Positions 45,479-54,871 of a DNA stretch of 64,000 bases are shown in pieces. Position 1 is the stretch's first letter. Each line of letters starts with the position of its first letter. The stretch covers positions 2,356,001 through 2,420,000 of the forward strand of contig OY781533.1 of the NCBI GenBank assembly GCA_963677015.1, in the 5' to 3' direction. A program made the position numbers and the translations under genes. This DNA comes from G963556115 sp963677015 (GTDB taxonomy: Bacteria > Planctomycetota > SZUA-567). The notes beneath the pieces are model-generated. The model made no database searches and was not told where the DNA came from. It saw nothing but the letters and a program-made list of their open reading frames with translations.

Positions 45479-46363
45479 ATGGGAATTGGAGAATTCGTAC
45501 AACTTGATCAGACCCTGATGGGGTATTTCATATTCGGACTGGTTCTGGTACGAATGAGTGGCCTTATTCTAACCGCTCAATTCTTCTCATCAATGCAGAT
45601 TCCCACCAGATACCGGGCGATAATAGCAATATTTTTTGCCTTCACCGTATATCCTACAGCGAAAACGACCTGGCACTGGGATGAAAATATGATTCTGAAC
45701 GGCTCGGATATCTGTTTTCTGGTCTGTCAGGAGATAATGATCGGAATCGCAATCGGTTTTCTCTCGAATATTATCTACTCCGGTGTGGAGCTTGCGGGGC
45801 AGCTCTGTGGACAGCAGATAGGTTTTGCGATGTCAACAGTAATGGATCCGCTCAGTAATTTAAGTGTCTCACTTATCGGTTATCTCTGGGCCCAAATAGC
45901 CGGTCTTATTTTTCTGATTCTAAATCTGCACCTGTATATAATCTGGCTGCTGGATAGAAGTTACGAAATAATAGGTCTCGGCGATATTATTTTTCCGCAC
46001 TTTATGCTGGCGTGTCTGGAAGGTACCGAACTGCAGGTTGGGCTTATGTTCAAGGCTACAATGCAGGTGGCAATGCCGATTATTGCGATCACACTGATTA
46101 TCAGTGTGATTATCGGTTTTGTAACCAGAACCATGCCGCAGATGAACATTATGGTCTTTGGCATGCCGCTGCGTGTGACTCTTGGGTTGGTATCGGTAAT
46201 GCTGCTTATACCGGGTGTCTGCCTGGCTTTTTCCGGTTCCCAGGAGGGACATATATGGTTTGACAATACAGGTGACGGCTTGTGGCATGATATGCTCGAA
46301 CTGCTGGCACATACCATTTCGCAAATGGCGCCGGATCAGCCGTTGACTGCAGGGGGATTTTAA
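45479..46363 (+). CDS. fliR: Flagellar export gate protein FliR
   Basis: Export-gate membrane subunit, 294 aa with about six to seven helices. Family features are VLVRMSGLILTAQFFSSMQI, PTRYRAIIAIFFAF, the EIMIGIAIGFLSNIIYSGVE segment, GQQIGFAMSTVMDP and the C-terminal TRTMPQMNIMVFGMPLRVTL. It lies between fliQ and flhB. Confidence 0.95.
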   Translation: MGIGEFVQLDQTLMGYFIFGLVLVRMSGLILTAQFFSSMQIPTRYRAIIAIFFAFTVYPTAKTTWHWDENMILNGSDICFLVCQEIMIGIAIGFLSNIIYSGVELAGQLCGQQIGFAMSTVMDPLSNLSVSLIGYLWAQIAGLIFLILNLHLYIIWLLDRSYEIIGLGDIIFPHFMLACLEGTELQVGLMFKATMQVAMPIIAITLIISVIIGFVTRTMPQMNIMVFGMPLRVTLGLVSVMLLIPGVCLAFSGSQEGHIWFDNTGDGLWHDMLELLAHTISQMAPDQPLTAGGF

Positions 46364-46431
46364 AAGTTTATTTTAACAAGGATCGGTAGTATAGGACCGG
46401 CAGCGACCAGAATTGACCTGGAGAGTTGACA

Positions 46432-47523
46432 ATGGCAGATGACAGTGACGACAAAACAGAAGAACCAACCCAGAAACGTCTGACAGATGCCAGAAAAGAG
46501 GGACAGGTCGGAAAAAGTCAGGATCTCAGCGCTTCTGTAATCCTGCTTTTCGGAGTTATTCTCCTCTGGTACGTAGGCCCTTGGATTGAAGATACAGTAG
46601 GATCAGCGATTGTCAGGATTATATCGGAGGATATTCCCAACACTCTGGCTCCTGAAGCTCAGGATGTAGATGGAATACTTATTCTGGCACTGCAATTCTG
46701 CGCTTATTCGGTTCTGCCGTTTCTGCTGCTGATTGTACTGGTAGCGATAATAGTAAATGTGTATATGGTGGGATTTACCATATCATGGGAAACACTAGAG
46801 ATAAAATTTGACAAACTGAATCCTGTTAATGGGATAAAACAGCTTTTCAGCGCCAAGAAATTTGTCATGCTGCTTATGAATATGGCAAAAATTCTGGTAA
46901 TACTTTTTGTTGCCTATGACTTTGTTTCAGGAATTTATGGTGACTCCATGGTGCTCTCATTTCTTGAGCACCGCTCGATTCTGAAATATGTCATCGAGAA
47001 TGTATGGGATATCGCTTTCCGCATGGCGCTGGTGCTGTTTCTGCTGGGTATTATTGATTATGTCTATCAGAAATGGAAACATAATGAGTCACTAAAAATG
47101 TCCAAACAGGAAGTAAAGGACGAGCATAAGAATCAGGAAGGTGACCCTCAGATAAAGAGTAAACGCCGGCAGAAGATGTATGAGATGGCTCAGAAGCGTA
47201 TGATGCAGGAAGTGCCTGACGCCGAGGTTGTTGTAAGAAACCCTACCCATTACGCGGTAGCTCTGAAGTATAAACCGGAGATGAAGGCACCGGAAGTGGT
47301 GGCAAAAGGTAAAAACGAGATCGCCATGAAGATTATCGAACAAGCCAAAGCGGCGAATGTTCCGGTATGGCAGGAACCCTGGCTGGCCAGACAGCTGTAT
47401 AAACTGGAACTGGGCGACACGGTACCGCCGGAATTATTCCAGGCGGTTGCAGATATTCTGGCACACGTGCTTACAGAAGACAAACGTGCCGCCTTTAAAA
47501 ACAAGAAACCGCCTGCAGCCTAA
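46432..47523 (+). CDS. flhB: Flagellar export switch protein FlhB
   Basis: Controls export specificity by self-cleavage. 363 aa. The N-terminus DKTEEPTQKRLTDARKEGQV is typical. Four membrane helices (~30-215) are followed by the cytosolic domain with the autocleavage motif NPTH in VVVRNPTHYAVALKYK, then APEVVAKGKNEIAMKIIEQA and WQEPWLARQLYKLELGD. The ATG after GGAGAG is preferred over a TTG two codons earlier. Confidence 0.96.
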   Translation: MADDSDDKTEEPTQKRLTDARKEGQVGKSQDLSASVILLFGVILLWYVGPWIEDTVGSAIVRIISEDIPNTLAPEAQDVDGILILALQFCAYSVLPFLLLIVLVAIIVNVYMVGFTISWETLEIKFDKLNPVNGIKQLFSAKKFVMLLMNMAKILVILFVAYDFVSGIYGDSMVLSFLEHRSILKYVIENVWDIAFRMALVLFLLGIIDYVYQKWKHNESLKMSKQEVKDEHKNQEGDPQIKSKRRQKMYEMAQKRMMQEVPDAEVVVRNPTHYAVALKYKPEMKAPEVVAKGKNEIAMKIIEQAKAANVPVWQEPWLARQLYKLELGDTVPPELFQAVADILAHVLTEDKRAAFKNKKPPAA

Positions 47524-47586
47524 ACGCTAAAGGAAGCTGTAATAAACAAGAAGCAGAATAACACTGATAACAGGATATAATCAACG

Positions 47587-49749
47587 ATGGCAGAAGCAGC
47601 AGCTAATTTCAAGAATAAAGCTATAGGCGTACTGAGTAACTTCAGTACCGTCAAGCAGTCTATTATTCCTGCTTTTCTAATAGCCACTCTTATTATCATT
47701 ATCTACCCCATGCCGCTGTTTCTAATGGACTTTCTGCTGGGTATAAATATTGCCCTCGGTCTGATGGTACTATTGGCATGTATCTTTATCGACAAACCAA
47801 ACGACATGACCTGCTTCCCCTCACTGCTACTTATTCTTACCATGTATAAATTGGCATTGAACGTTGCTACCACACGACTTATTCTTACCAATGCCCCACA
47901 GGATCTTGATCATGCCGCCGGAGAAATAATCTACTCCTTCGGCAACTTCGTAACCGGTTCCAGCGGTGAGACCTTCGGCTTTATTGTCGGTATAGTAATC
48001 TTCATAATTCTGGTTGTAATACAGTTTATCGTTCTTACCAAAGGTATGACCCGTATTGCTGAAGTTGCAGCAAGATTTACCTTGGACGCGATGCCGGGAC
48101 AGCAAATGGCAATTGACGCTGATTTGAATGCCGGTGTAATTACTGAAGATGAAGCCCGCGAGCGTCGTGACGAGATCAGACAGATGGCGGATTTCTACGG
48201 TGCAATGGACGGTGCTGCCAAGTTTGTTCGTGGTGATACAGTCGCAGGTCTGATCATTACCGGAGTGAATATCGGTGCCGGGCTGGTCATAGGTGTGGCT
48301 ATCGGCGGTATGAGTTTTCTTGAAGCCGGGCAGATATTTACCAAACTGACAATCGGTGACGGTCTAGTGGGGCAGATACCATCCCTGCTTATCAGTATCG
48401 CTTCCGGTATTCTTGTTACCCGTGGCAACAGAAGGGATGACTTTGGAGGACAGATTGTTGATCAGCTGCTCAACCATCGTAAAGCTCTCGGCATATGCAG
48501 CATTCTGATCGGCAGCCTCGCCTTTACCGGTCTGGTAGGTCTAACCCCCTTCCCCTTCATCCCGTTTATGAGTATTTCCGCTGCCAGCGGTGCCTGGTGG
48601 TGGCGTCTGGGTAGAGGAACAGTCAAGAGTAAGAAAGAGATTGAAGCCGAAGAAGCCGCAAAAGCCGAAGAAGAAGCAAAAGCAAAACCGGCAGAAGAAA
48701 AGGTCGAAGACTTCCTCAGAATCGACCCCATGGAGCTCGAAGTCGGTTATGGTCTGGTACCGCTTGTCGATGTTTCACAATCTGATTCCGGCGGTGGCGG
48801 ACTTCTCAACCGCGTCTCAATGATACGCCAGCAGATGGCACAGGAACTGGGCATTATCGTGCCTCCTATCAGAATCAGAGATAACATGGATCTCCAGCCT
48901 AATGAATACGCAATCAAAATTCAGGGCAATCCGGTGACCAAAGCGGTTATCGAACCGGATAAATATCTGGCAATGGACGTAGGCACTGTTTCCGACACCA
49001 TACGCGGCATTGAGACGGTTGAACCGGCGTTCGGCATGCCGGCGGTCTGGATCAATGAGAGTCAGCGTGAAAAGGCTGAGAGACTCGGCTACGCCGTAGT
49101 GGATGCCGAGACTGTCATCGCAACGCACCTGACCGAGGTTATCCGCAGCCGCTCACACGAACTGCTTACCAGTGAAGAGGTACGCCGGCTATTGGACAAT
49201 GTCAAGGAAAGCATGCCGAATCTGGTTCAGGCGGTTACACCGGAGCCACTTTCACCATTCGACATTCAGAAGGTTCTTGCCAACCTGCTGCGTGAACGCG
49301 TATCAATCCGAAACCTGCCGGCCTTCCTTGAGGTCATGGCTGAAATCGGCAGACGTACACGTGATCCCGAAATTATTACCGCGCACTGCCGTAACAAGAT
49401 TGCCAGACAGATCTGCAACGACTATGCAGAAAACAACATATTATATGTGGTCATGCTTGATCCTGCACTTGAGGATACTATTTCAAAACGTATCGAGCAC
49501 AGCGATGCCGGTTCATTCCTGACACTGCGTCCGGATGCGCAGAAGAAGATTGTCGACGCTATAGCCGAGCAGGTACAGGTACAGCTGCAGAGCGGACATT
49601 CCGCACTGATCATCACCAGTCCGCAAATACGCCTGCAGGTCAAGCGCATGACCGAGAATGCACTGGCAACACTGGCGGTTATTTCATACAACGAGGTTCT
49701 GCCGGAATTCAAAGTGGAAAGTATTGGTATGGTAAAGGCACAGCTTTAA
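47587..49749 (+). CDS. flhA: Flagellar export protein FlhA
   Basis: Nonameric export-gate ring, 720 aa. The N-terminal ~350 residues hold about eight membrane helices, with FLMDFLLGINIALGLMVLLA, the conserved LTMYKLALNVATTRLIL and the FHIPEP-region loop FTLDAMPGQQMAIDADLNAG. A Glu/Ala/Lys-rich linker leads to the cytosolic domain (~375-720): LEVGYGLVPLVDVSQ, IRQQMAQELGIIVPPIRIRD and the C-terminal PEFKVESIGMV. The ribosome-binding site is weak. Confidence 0.96.
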   Translation: MAEAAANFKNKAIGVLSNFSTVKQSIIPAFLIATLIIIIYPMPLFLMDFLLGINIALGLMVLLACIFIDKPNDMTCFPSLLLILTMYKLALNVATTRLILTNAPQDLDHAAGEIIYSFGNFVTGSSGETFGFIVGIVIFIILVVIQFIVLTKGMTRIAEVAARFTLDAMPGQQMAIDADLNAGVITEDEARERRDEIRQMADFYGAMDGAAKFVRGDTVAGLIITGVNIGAGLVIGVAIGGMSFLEAGQIFTKLTIGDGLVGQIPSLLISIASGILVTRGNRRDDFGGQIVDQLLNHRKALGICSILIGSLAFTGLVGLTPFPFIPFMSISAASGAWWWRLGRGTVKSKKEIEAEEAAKAEEEAKAKPAEEKVEDFLRIDPMELEVGYGLVPLVDVSQSDSGGGGLLNRVSMIRQQMAQELGIIVPPIRIRDNMDLQPNEYAIKIQGNPVTKAVIEPDKYLAMDVGTVSDTIRGIETVEPAFGMPAVWINESQREKAERLGYAVVDAETVIATHLTEVIRSRSHELLTSEEVRRLLDNVKESMPNLVQAVTPEPLSPFDIQKVLANLLRERVSIRNLPAFLEVMAEIGRRTRDPEIITAHCRNKIARQICNDYAENNILYVVMLDPALEDTISKRIEHSDAGSFLTLRPDAQKKIVDAIAEQVQVQLQSGHSALIITSPQIRLQVKRMTENALATLAVISYNEVLPEFKVESIGMVKAQL

Positions 49750-49800
49750 AAGCGGGTTAATTTTTAATTGATTGAACAGCACAGGGTAAGATTACAGAAG

Positions 49801-51138
49801 ATGTCAGATAATCAGCAACGGGTATTTCAAGGTAAGAATATGCAGGAGGTCATCAGCAAGGTAAAAGCTGCTCTTGGCGAGAATGCATTTATTATCGAGA
49901 AGCGCATACTCAAGAATAAAAACTTCTTCAAGCTTGGAGGCGGAGAAGAGATTATCGAGATCATTGCCAGTGCCGGGCCGAATGTCGTAAATGACGTAAC
50001 CCCGCGTTATAAGCCGTCTCGTCCGTCACTGTTGGATCAGGCAAACCCGGCGGCACATCAGGCAGCACCAAGGCCGAAGACCCCGTATGAAATGTACCGA
50101 GAAGCCTCAAAACCAGCACCAGTAAACCAGAATACCCTTCAGCAGCAGCGAGCCGGACAGCAGCGCCGTGAACCCGAGGAAATACAGCGGACACCGCTAC
50201 CGGCAGAGCCTCGGGGGATGGATAGTACAACCGAGATGCTGATGACTCAAATGCGCCGTGAGATACTCCGGCTTACCAGCATTCAGGCACGCGGCGCCAT
50301 TCCTGAAGTTGGAGAAGCTCTGCTGGACAGCTATCAGATGCTGGTGGAAAATGAGGTAAATGCCAATGACGCGAGAACAATAGTTGAAAAATTACAGCGC
50401 GACATGCCGTTTGCCGCACTTGAACGCAACAGTATTAACAAATATATCGCTCAGGAAATTGCCGGCTATATCCAGACCTCAGGAGCCTCAAACTTCAGCC
50501 GGATAAACAACCGGCCAACCGTGATTGCCATAGTAGGGCCAAATGGCGGGGGCAAGACAACGACCCTCACTAAAATAGCTTTTGAAGCGGTAATAAAGCA
50601 GAATAAAACGGTAGGACTGATAACCGAAGATCTTAAAAGACCCGGTGCCGAGTCGCAGCTGAGAGCGTTGACCACGATAATGCAGCTGCCGCTGGTCACA
50701 GCCAGCACTCCTGCCGCGATGGCTGATCAGGTACATAATATGTCCGATAAGGATCTTATTCTGATCGATACCGGGGGAATCCCGCATAACGACAGCGAAA
50801 GTATACTGGAACTCAAGGAAATTCTCCGGGTTGCAAATGTTGATGAGACCCATCTGCTGCTGCCGGTATCGATAACCGAGCGCACCGCACTGGCTGTAGC
50901 TGAAAGTTACAGCGAACTCGGGTTTAACCGGATAATTTTCAGCAAAATTGATGCTTCGGCATCACAGGGAATGATTTTAAATATAGCGAGCAGACTGCAG
51001 ACCAAGGTTTCATATATAACCTGTGGTACAACCTGTGCCAACGGGCTCTACCCGGCAGACAGTCTGGCGCTGGGGGAATTGATTACTGAAAACCGAATAG
51101 AAGCTATCACCAACAGAAGCAGAGACATAGCAGAATAG
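49801..51138 (+). CDS. flhF: Flagellar SRP-type GTPase FlhF (variant G-motifs)
   Basis: SRP-family GTPase that sets flagellar placement. 445 aa. The ATG is chosen over a TTG 11 codons upstream. The N-terminal B domain (FQGKNMQEVISKVKAALGEN) and a Pro/Gln-rich linker precede the N and G domains. The P-loop is AIVGPNGGGKTTTLTKIAFE. The usual DTAGR motif reads LILIDTGGIPHND, the G4 motif is SKID and the closing loop is TCGTTCANGLYPADS, so several motifs differ from other FlhF proteins. It is followed by a two-TM protein, not by flhG. Confidence 0.9.
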   Translation: MSDNQQRVFQGKNMQEVISKVKAALGENAFIIEKRILKNKNFFKLGGGEEIIEIIASAGPNVVNDVTPRYKPSRPSLLDQANPAAHQAAPRPKTPYEMYREASKPAPVNQNTLQQQRAGQQRREPEEIQRTPLPAEPRGMDSTTEMLMTQMRREILRLTSIQARGAIPEVGEALLDSYQMLVENEVNANDARTIVEKLQRDMPFAALERNSINKYIAQEIAGYIQTSGASNFSRINNRPTVIAIVGPNGGGKTTTLTKIAFEAVIKQNKTVGLITEDLKRPGAESQLRALTTIMQLPLVTASTPAAMADQVHNMSDKDLILIDTGGIPHNDSESILELKEILRVANVDETHLLLPVSITERTALAVAESYSELGFNRIIFSKIDASASQGMILNIASRLQTKVSYITCGTTCANGLYPADSLALGELITENRIEAITNRSRDIAE

Positions 51139-51153
51139 TAGAAAGGAGTAAAG

Positions 51154-51480
51154 ATGGTTGTAAGAAGATTAGCTGCATTCTTCGCAATGCTGGCATTTGT
51201 TATTTTTGCAACAACCTGGATTATACGTAAACTCCTTGGACTCTCTACTGCCGATGTGGTTTCTATGTTCAGCCAGGGACTGGTAATTATATTCGGTTAT
51301 TTCATTATCGGAATTATTCTGTCAAGGATGGGAATTTCACTGGTAAAAGAGTTTTTAGATCAAAAGCAGGATGAAGAGGAAGACAAGCGTGAAAGAGCAA
51401 GAAACCTCTATTTAAATGCGATAGCAAGTACCCCCGGTTCAGAACCGGCTGAGCCGGATGAACTGGATAACCAAGAATAA
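51154..51480 (+). CDS. Two-TM protein in the flagellar operon, unknown function
   Basis: 108 aa, family not recognised. Two membrane helices (AAFFAMLAFVIFATTWII at ~6-23; GLVIIFGYFIIGIILSRMGI at ~42-61) are followed by a highly charged cytosolic helix (FLDQKQDEEEDKRERARNLY) and an acidic end. AAGGAG lies seven bases before the ATG. It sits 15 bases after flhF and 56 before the flagellar sigma gene, where many bacteria have flhG. The sequence has no ATPase motif, so it is not an FlhG. Confidence 0.78.
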   Translation: MVVRRLAAFFAMLAFVIFATTWIIRKLLGLSTADVVSMFSQGLVIIFGYFIIGIILSRMGISLVKEFLDQKQDEEEDKRERARNLYLNAIASTPGSEPAEPDELDNQE

Positions 51481-51536
51481 ATTGCTTACAGCAATACAGC
51501 TGTAATTACTGTACATTTTTATAACAGGGAGAAAAC

Positions 51537-52340
51537 ATGAGCAGACACAGCGAATACTACGGACCACCGTCAAATCTCAGTGAAGAAGAGGTAGCAGCAC
51601 TATGGCAGGAATTTGTTATCGATAAACCCCAGCATGTACGTGACTCACTTATCGAGCACTACATGCCGCAGGTATATCAGACAGCGGAACGCATGGCGGC
51701 TAAACTTCCCGACCATGTCAATATCAATGATCTGATCGGCTGGGGTACACTCGGTCTTATCGATGCTATCAACAGGTTCGATCCAGATCGCGAGATAAAG
51801 TTCTCCACCTATTGCAGTTCACGTATTTCAGGACAGATAATTGACGAATTGCGTCGACTTGACTGGATTCCCAGACTCGTCAGAGTCCGTGTACACCAGC
51901 TGGAAAGAACCCGTGACGCCCTCAGTTCCAAACTCGGCCGTATCCCTGATGACGAGGAAATCGCCCGGGAAATGGAGATGGACATGGATCAGTATGATGA
52001 TTTCCTCAAAGATACCCGGGTTAAGAGCATGGTATCGCTCAACCGAAAATGGGACGAAGATGATGATGGTGAACTCGGACAGATTGAAATGCTGCCTGAC
52101 ATGACAGCCACCAACCCGCTCACTGAGTTGCAACGTGCTGAAATTAAAGAGATTGCAATCAAAGGACTCAATGAAAAGCAGAAACAGGTTCTAGTCATGT
52201 ATTACTTCGATAATCTTAATCTTAAAGATATTGGTGACATCCTCGAGCTTTCTGAAAGCCGGGTAAGTCAGATACACGCGCAGACACTGGATTTTCTGAA
52301 AGAAAAGTTCAGTGAACGACATCTTACACATGTGCAATAA
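51537..52340 (+). CDS. fliA: Flagellar sigma factor, FliA/WhiG/SigD family
   Basis: Sigma-28-type factor for late flagellar genes such as flagellin. 267 aa. Region 2 carries HYMPQVYQTAERMAAKLPDH, DLIGWGTLGLIDAINRFDPD and REIKFSTYCSSRISGQIIDE with LRRLDWIPR; region 3 has LGRIPDDEEIAREMEMD; region 4 has LNEKQKQVLVMYYFDNLNLK and DIGDILELSESRVSQIHAQT. AGGGAG precedes the ATG. It closes the flagellar export operon. Confidence 0.95.
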   Translation: MSRHSEYYGPPSNLSEEEVAALWQEFVIDKPQHVRDSLIEHYMPQVYQTAERMAAKLPDHVNINDLIGWGTLGLIDAINRFDPDREIKFSTYCSSRISGQIIDELRRLDWIPRLVRVRVHQLERTRDALSSKLGRIPDDEEIAREMEMDMDQYDDFLKDTRVKSMVSLNRKWDEDDDGELGQIEMLPDMTATNPLTELQRAEIKEIAIKGLNEKQKQVLVMYYFDNLNLKDIGDILELSESRVSQIHAQTLDFLKEKFSERHLTHVQ

Positions 52341-52368
52341 AAAAATTCATTTTTGTATGGATAAAAAC

Positions 52369-52398
52369 TTGCTTAAATGCCATGTTACATTGTATACT
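52369..52398 (+). promoter_or_regulatory. Putative promoter of the 110-aa protein gene
   Basis: TTGCTT and TATACT with an 18-base spacer, right after the sigma gene. The leader (~100 bases) contains a perfect 8-bp hairpin TGTAAAGG / CCTTTACA at 52402-52426, which may affect expression. Confidence 0.4.
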
Positions 52399-52504
52399 TA
52401 ATGTAAAGGATCAGAAAACCTTTACAGAAGGAAATACAGCCTCTTCTGACAGTTAATAGTGAAGCAAATGAGTCTTTTCTTATTATTTGAGCGAGGTGCA
52501 GGAT

Positions 52505-52837
52505 ATGTCTTCCATTATTCAGGGCGAACAGGCTATGAAAGCCACTTATGTCAGCCAGATACAAGATAGATCTGTAGATATCCAGCGTGCGAATGCGCAG
52601 GCTCAAAGTGCATTTAATGAAGAATTTGCTCGACGTGCTGAAGAGGTGGTAAAGGAGACTGAAGAGGTAGAGAACAACGGTATACGCAACGATCAGGAGG
52701 GTCAGAAGCAGGAACAGGAGCAGAAGAAACAGCGGCGCCGGCGACCTGATGACCCGGATCTGGATGATATTACCGATGACTGGCCTATGGGTCCCGATGA
52801 TGACGGGCAGATACATAGACTGAATATTATTGCCTGA
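52505..52837 (+). CDS. Charged 110-aa protein next to the flagellar sigma gene
   Basis: Family not recognised. The ATG was preferred over a TTG six codons upstream because CAGG lies just before it. The N-terminal ~65 residues are predicted helical (QSAFNEEFARRAEEVVKETE), followed by a Gln/Glu/Lys stretch, a run of Arg (KKQRRRRPDDPD), an acidic segment and the end HRLNIIA. No membrane helix. It is separated from the sigma gene by 164 bases with a promoter candidate and ends in a strong terminator. Size and position would suit an anti-sigma factor such as FlgM, but sequence similarity to FlgM is not evident. Confidence 0.65.
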   Translation: MSSIIQGEQAMKATYVSQIQDRSVDIQRANAQAQSAFNEEFARRAEEVVKETEEVENNGIRNDQEGQKQEQEQKKQRRRRPDDPDLDDITDDWPMGPDDDGQIHRLNIIA

Positions 52838-52860
52838 TCACTATTAATCATGAATTATTC

Positions 52861-52906
52861 AAAAGAGAAGCAGTCCAACTCCCTGTGGACATCTTCTCTT
52901 TTTTTT
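52861..52906 (+). terminator. Rho-independent terminator after the 110-aa protein gene
   Basis: AAAAGAGAAG pairs with CTTCTCTTTT, extended by GTCC/GGAC inside, and is followed by a T-run. It ends the flagellar region. Confidence 0.85.
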
Positions 52907-52975
52907 ACTCTGGTTATAAAGCATTTGTCACCATTACCACACCTTATAAATAAAACGTTATATTACAATATTTAG

Positions 52976-53004
52976 TTGAATTACATAAGATATATCCATA
53001 AAAT
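52976..53004 (+). promoter_or_regulatory. Putative promoter of the L,D-transpeptidase gene
   Basis: TTGAAT and TAAAAT with an exact 17-base spacer, about 50 bases before the ATG. Confidence 0.45.
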
Positions 53005-53056
53005 TTAATGGTTATATACGATAAAAGTTGAATATTCCTGTAGGAGCAGATACCAG

Positions 53057-54676
53057 ATGAGCAATAAAGACGAGAAAAAAACGCTTAAAATGTATCCTGG
53101 AGTAAGTTTAGGAAGCGCCCCCAGAAAAAGCATGTCAAAACTAAAAGTATTCTTACTGATAATTATTGTTGTTGCCGGCGCTTCTGCCGGCGGTTACTGG
53201 ATTAACCGGGAGTTTATAAACTCCGAACCTGAAATTCCGGAAGTAGTCGAAATTGTCGAATCCGACCCGCAGCCGGCAGTGACCGCAAGTCAGAAGAATG
53301 ATGATACCACGGCTGCAGATCTTGACCTCACCCTTACTGACGAGCCTGCCACTGCCACTGACGACACCACTGTAACTGTTACCACCGATACCGTCGCACC
53401 CGCAGGTGACAGCAGCCCAGTAACCGCCGACGCTCCCGATGACCTCGGTCTGGATCAGATACTTGAAGATACCCCGGCGCAGGACACTGAGACCTTAACC
53501 GCAACCGACACCAGTATTACTGCAACACCTGATAATACCGAACAGACTGCAGTAAAGTCCGATGATACAAACTTTATCGATGATACCATCACCGCGGTAA
53601 CCGATACAGCCGATGCCGTAAGTGAAAGTGTCAGTGAAGCGGTTACCAGCTTGACGACAAGCGAAATGACCCCCGAACAGATACTGGCCGCAATAAAAGA
53701 CGCTGACAGCAAAATTGCCGGTAAAGACTATAAAGGCGCTGCTGCTGCACTCTCCTCCCTGACCTCACTTCCTGCCGAGAATCTTGGTAAATATGCTCCT
53801 GATGTCTATTACCGCGCAGGTCTGGCAAACCGCTACCTGAAGAATGAAGACAAAGCTCAGAAGAACTGGCTCATTGCCTATAAAAAATACCCTGAAACCG
53901 TCCCCGGCAGACTTTCCGCTCTTGCCCTTGCTGACACCTGGTATTACTGGTATGTATCGGCCAAACCAGATATCACCCAGTGGGAAAAAATTCGTGACGC
54001 CTACTCAACCGCAATCGGTATGGATGGCGCCAGATTCCTCCCTAAAGCTACAGATGCACAGATCGCCGAAAAGCTCAACTACCTCAATGAGAAACTTGTT
54101 TTCGATCCCAAAATGCCGGTAAGCGGAGCAGTCTTCCATACCGTAGAACCCGGAGAATATATCAGTACCATCGCCAGAAAATACGGTCTTGACACCTGGA
54201 CGTCGATAACCGAAATAAATAAAGTAGATCCGAAAAATCTAAAAGTCGGCATGAAACTGAAGATTATGACCGGAAGGCTCTTTGTACTCGTTGACAAACG
54301 TGATTTCACCCTTTCATGGTATCTGGATGGAAAATTCATCAAGCGCTACCGGTGCGCAACTGGGGCTGTAGGCAGTGAGACACCTGTCGGGCATTATGAA
54401 ATTTTCAAAATGGATGTCGAGCCGAACTGGACCGATCCCAAAACCGGAAAAGTCTATAAATATGGTGAAAAAGGCCATGCTATCGGCAGCAGGTGGCTTG
54501 CAATACGCGGCGGCAGCAAAACCGGTCTGGGTATTCACGGTACTATTGATCCTGACAGTATGGGCAAAAAAGCCTCCAACGGCTGTATCCGGCTGCTCAA
54601 TAAAAATGTCGAAGAACTTTACGGCTTTGCCAGTATCGCCAATAACAATGAGAGCGAAGTACTTGTAATTGAATAA
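53057..54676 (+). CDS. LysM-containing L,D-transpeptidase (YkuD)
   Basis: 539-aa envelope enzyme that forms 3-3 peptidoglycan cross-links or attaches proteins to peptidoglycan. One N-terminal membrane helix (KVFLLIIIVVAGASAGGYW, ~30-48) and a long Asp/Thr-rich linker (~55-205) reach into the periplasm. A helical, TPR-like part lies at ~210-345. A LysM module HTVEPGEYISTIARKYGLDT and the YkuD domain follow, with GIHGTIDPDSMGKKASNGCI containing the catalytic His and Cys. AGGAG precedes the ATG. It lies directly upstream of the pilin-like genes and may open or cross-link the wall for pilus passage (inference). Confidence 0.9.
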   Translation: MSNKDEKKTLKMYPGVSLGSAPRKSMSKLKVFLLIIIVVAGASAGGYWINREFINSEPEIPEVVEIVESDPQPAVTASQKNDDTTAADLDLTLTDEPATATDDTTVTVTTDTVAPAGDSSPVTADAPDDLGLDQILEDTPAQDTETLTATDTSITATPDNTEQTAVKSDDTNFIDDTITAVTDTADAVSESVSEAVTSLTTSEMTPEQILAAIKDADSKIAGKDYKGAAAALSSLTSLPAENLGKYAPDVYYRAGLANRYLKNEDKAQKNWLIAYKKYPETVPGRLSALALADTWYYWYVSAKPDITQWEKIRDAYSTAIGMDGARFLPKATDAQIAEKLNYLNEKLVFDPKMPVSGAVFHTVEPGEYISTIARKYGLDTWTSITEINKVDPKNLKVGMKLKIMTGRLFVLVDKRDFTLSWYLDGKFIKRYRCATGAVGSETPVGHYEIFKMDVEPNWTDPKTGKVYKYGEKGHAIGSRWLAIRGGSKTGLGIHGTIDPDSMGKKASNGCIRLLNKNVEELYGFASIANNNESEVLVIE

Positions 54677-54751
54677 ATTAAATTATTGTAATATAATTAA
54701 TTCATATTTTAATATTAATTGAGATTCTATTACCATTAATGAATTATTAGC

Positions 54752-54780
54752 TTGACTGCGTAATTTAATAACAATATACT
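54752..54780 (+). promoter_or_regulatory. Sigma70-type promoter of the first pilin gene
   Basis: TTGACT and TATACT with an exact 17-base spacer, about 90 bases before the ATG. Strong match, consistent with high expression of a pilin. Confidence 0.6.
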
Positions 54781-54871
54781 TAAATTAAGTGATTATGTTT
54801 AAAATATGTGTTTCGTATTGTATAAGAAAAACTTATACATCAGACTTTTTATATTTCTGGGAGAAAATATT

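Noticed and set aside
51154..51480. Considered as FlhG
   Set aside because: No Walker motif and two membrane helices; not a MinD-type ATPase.
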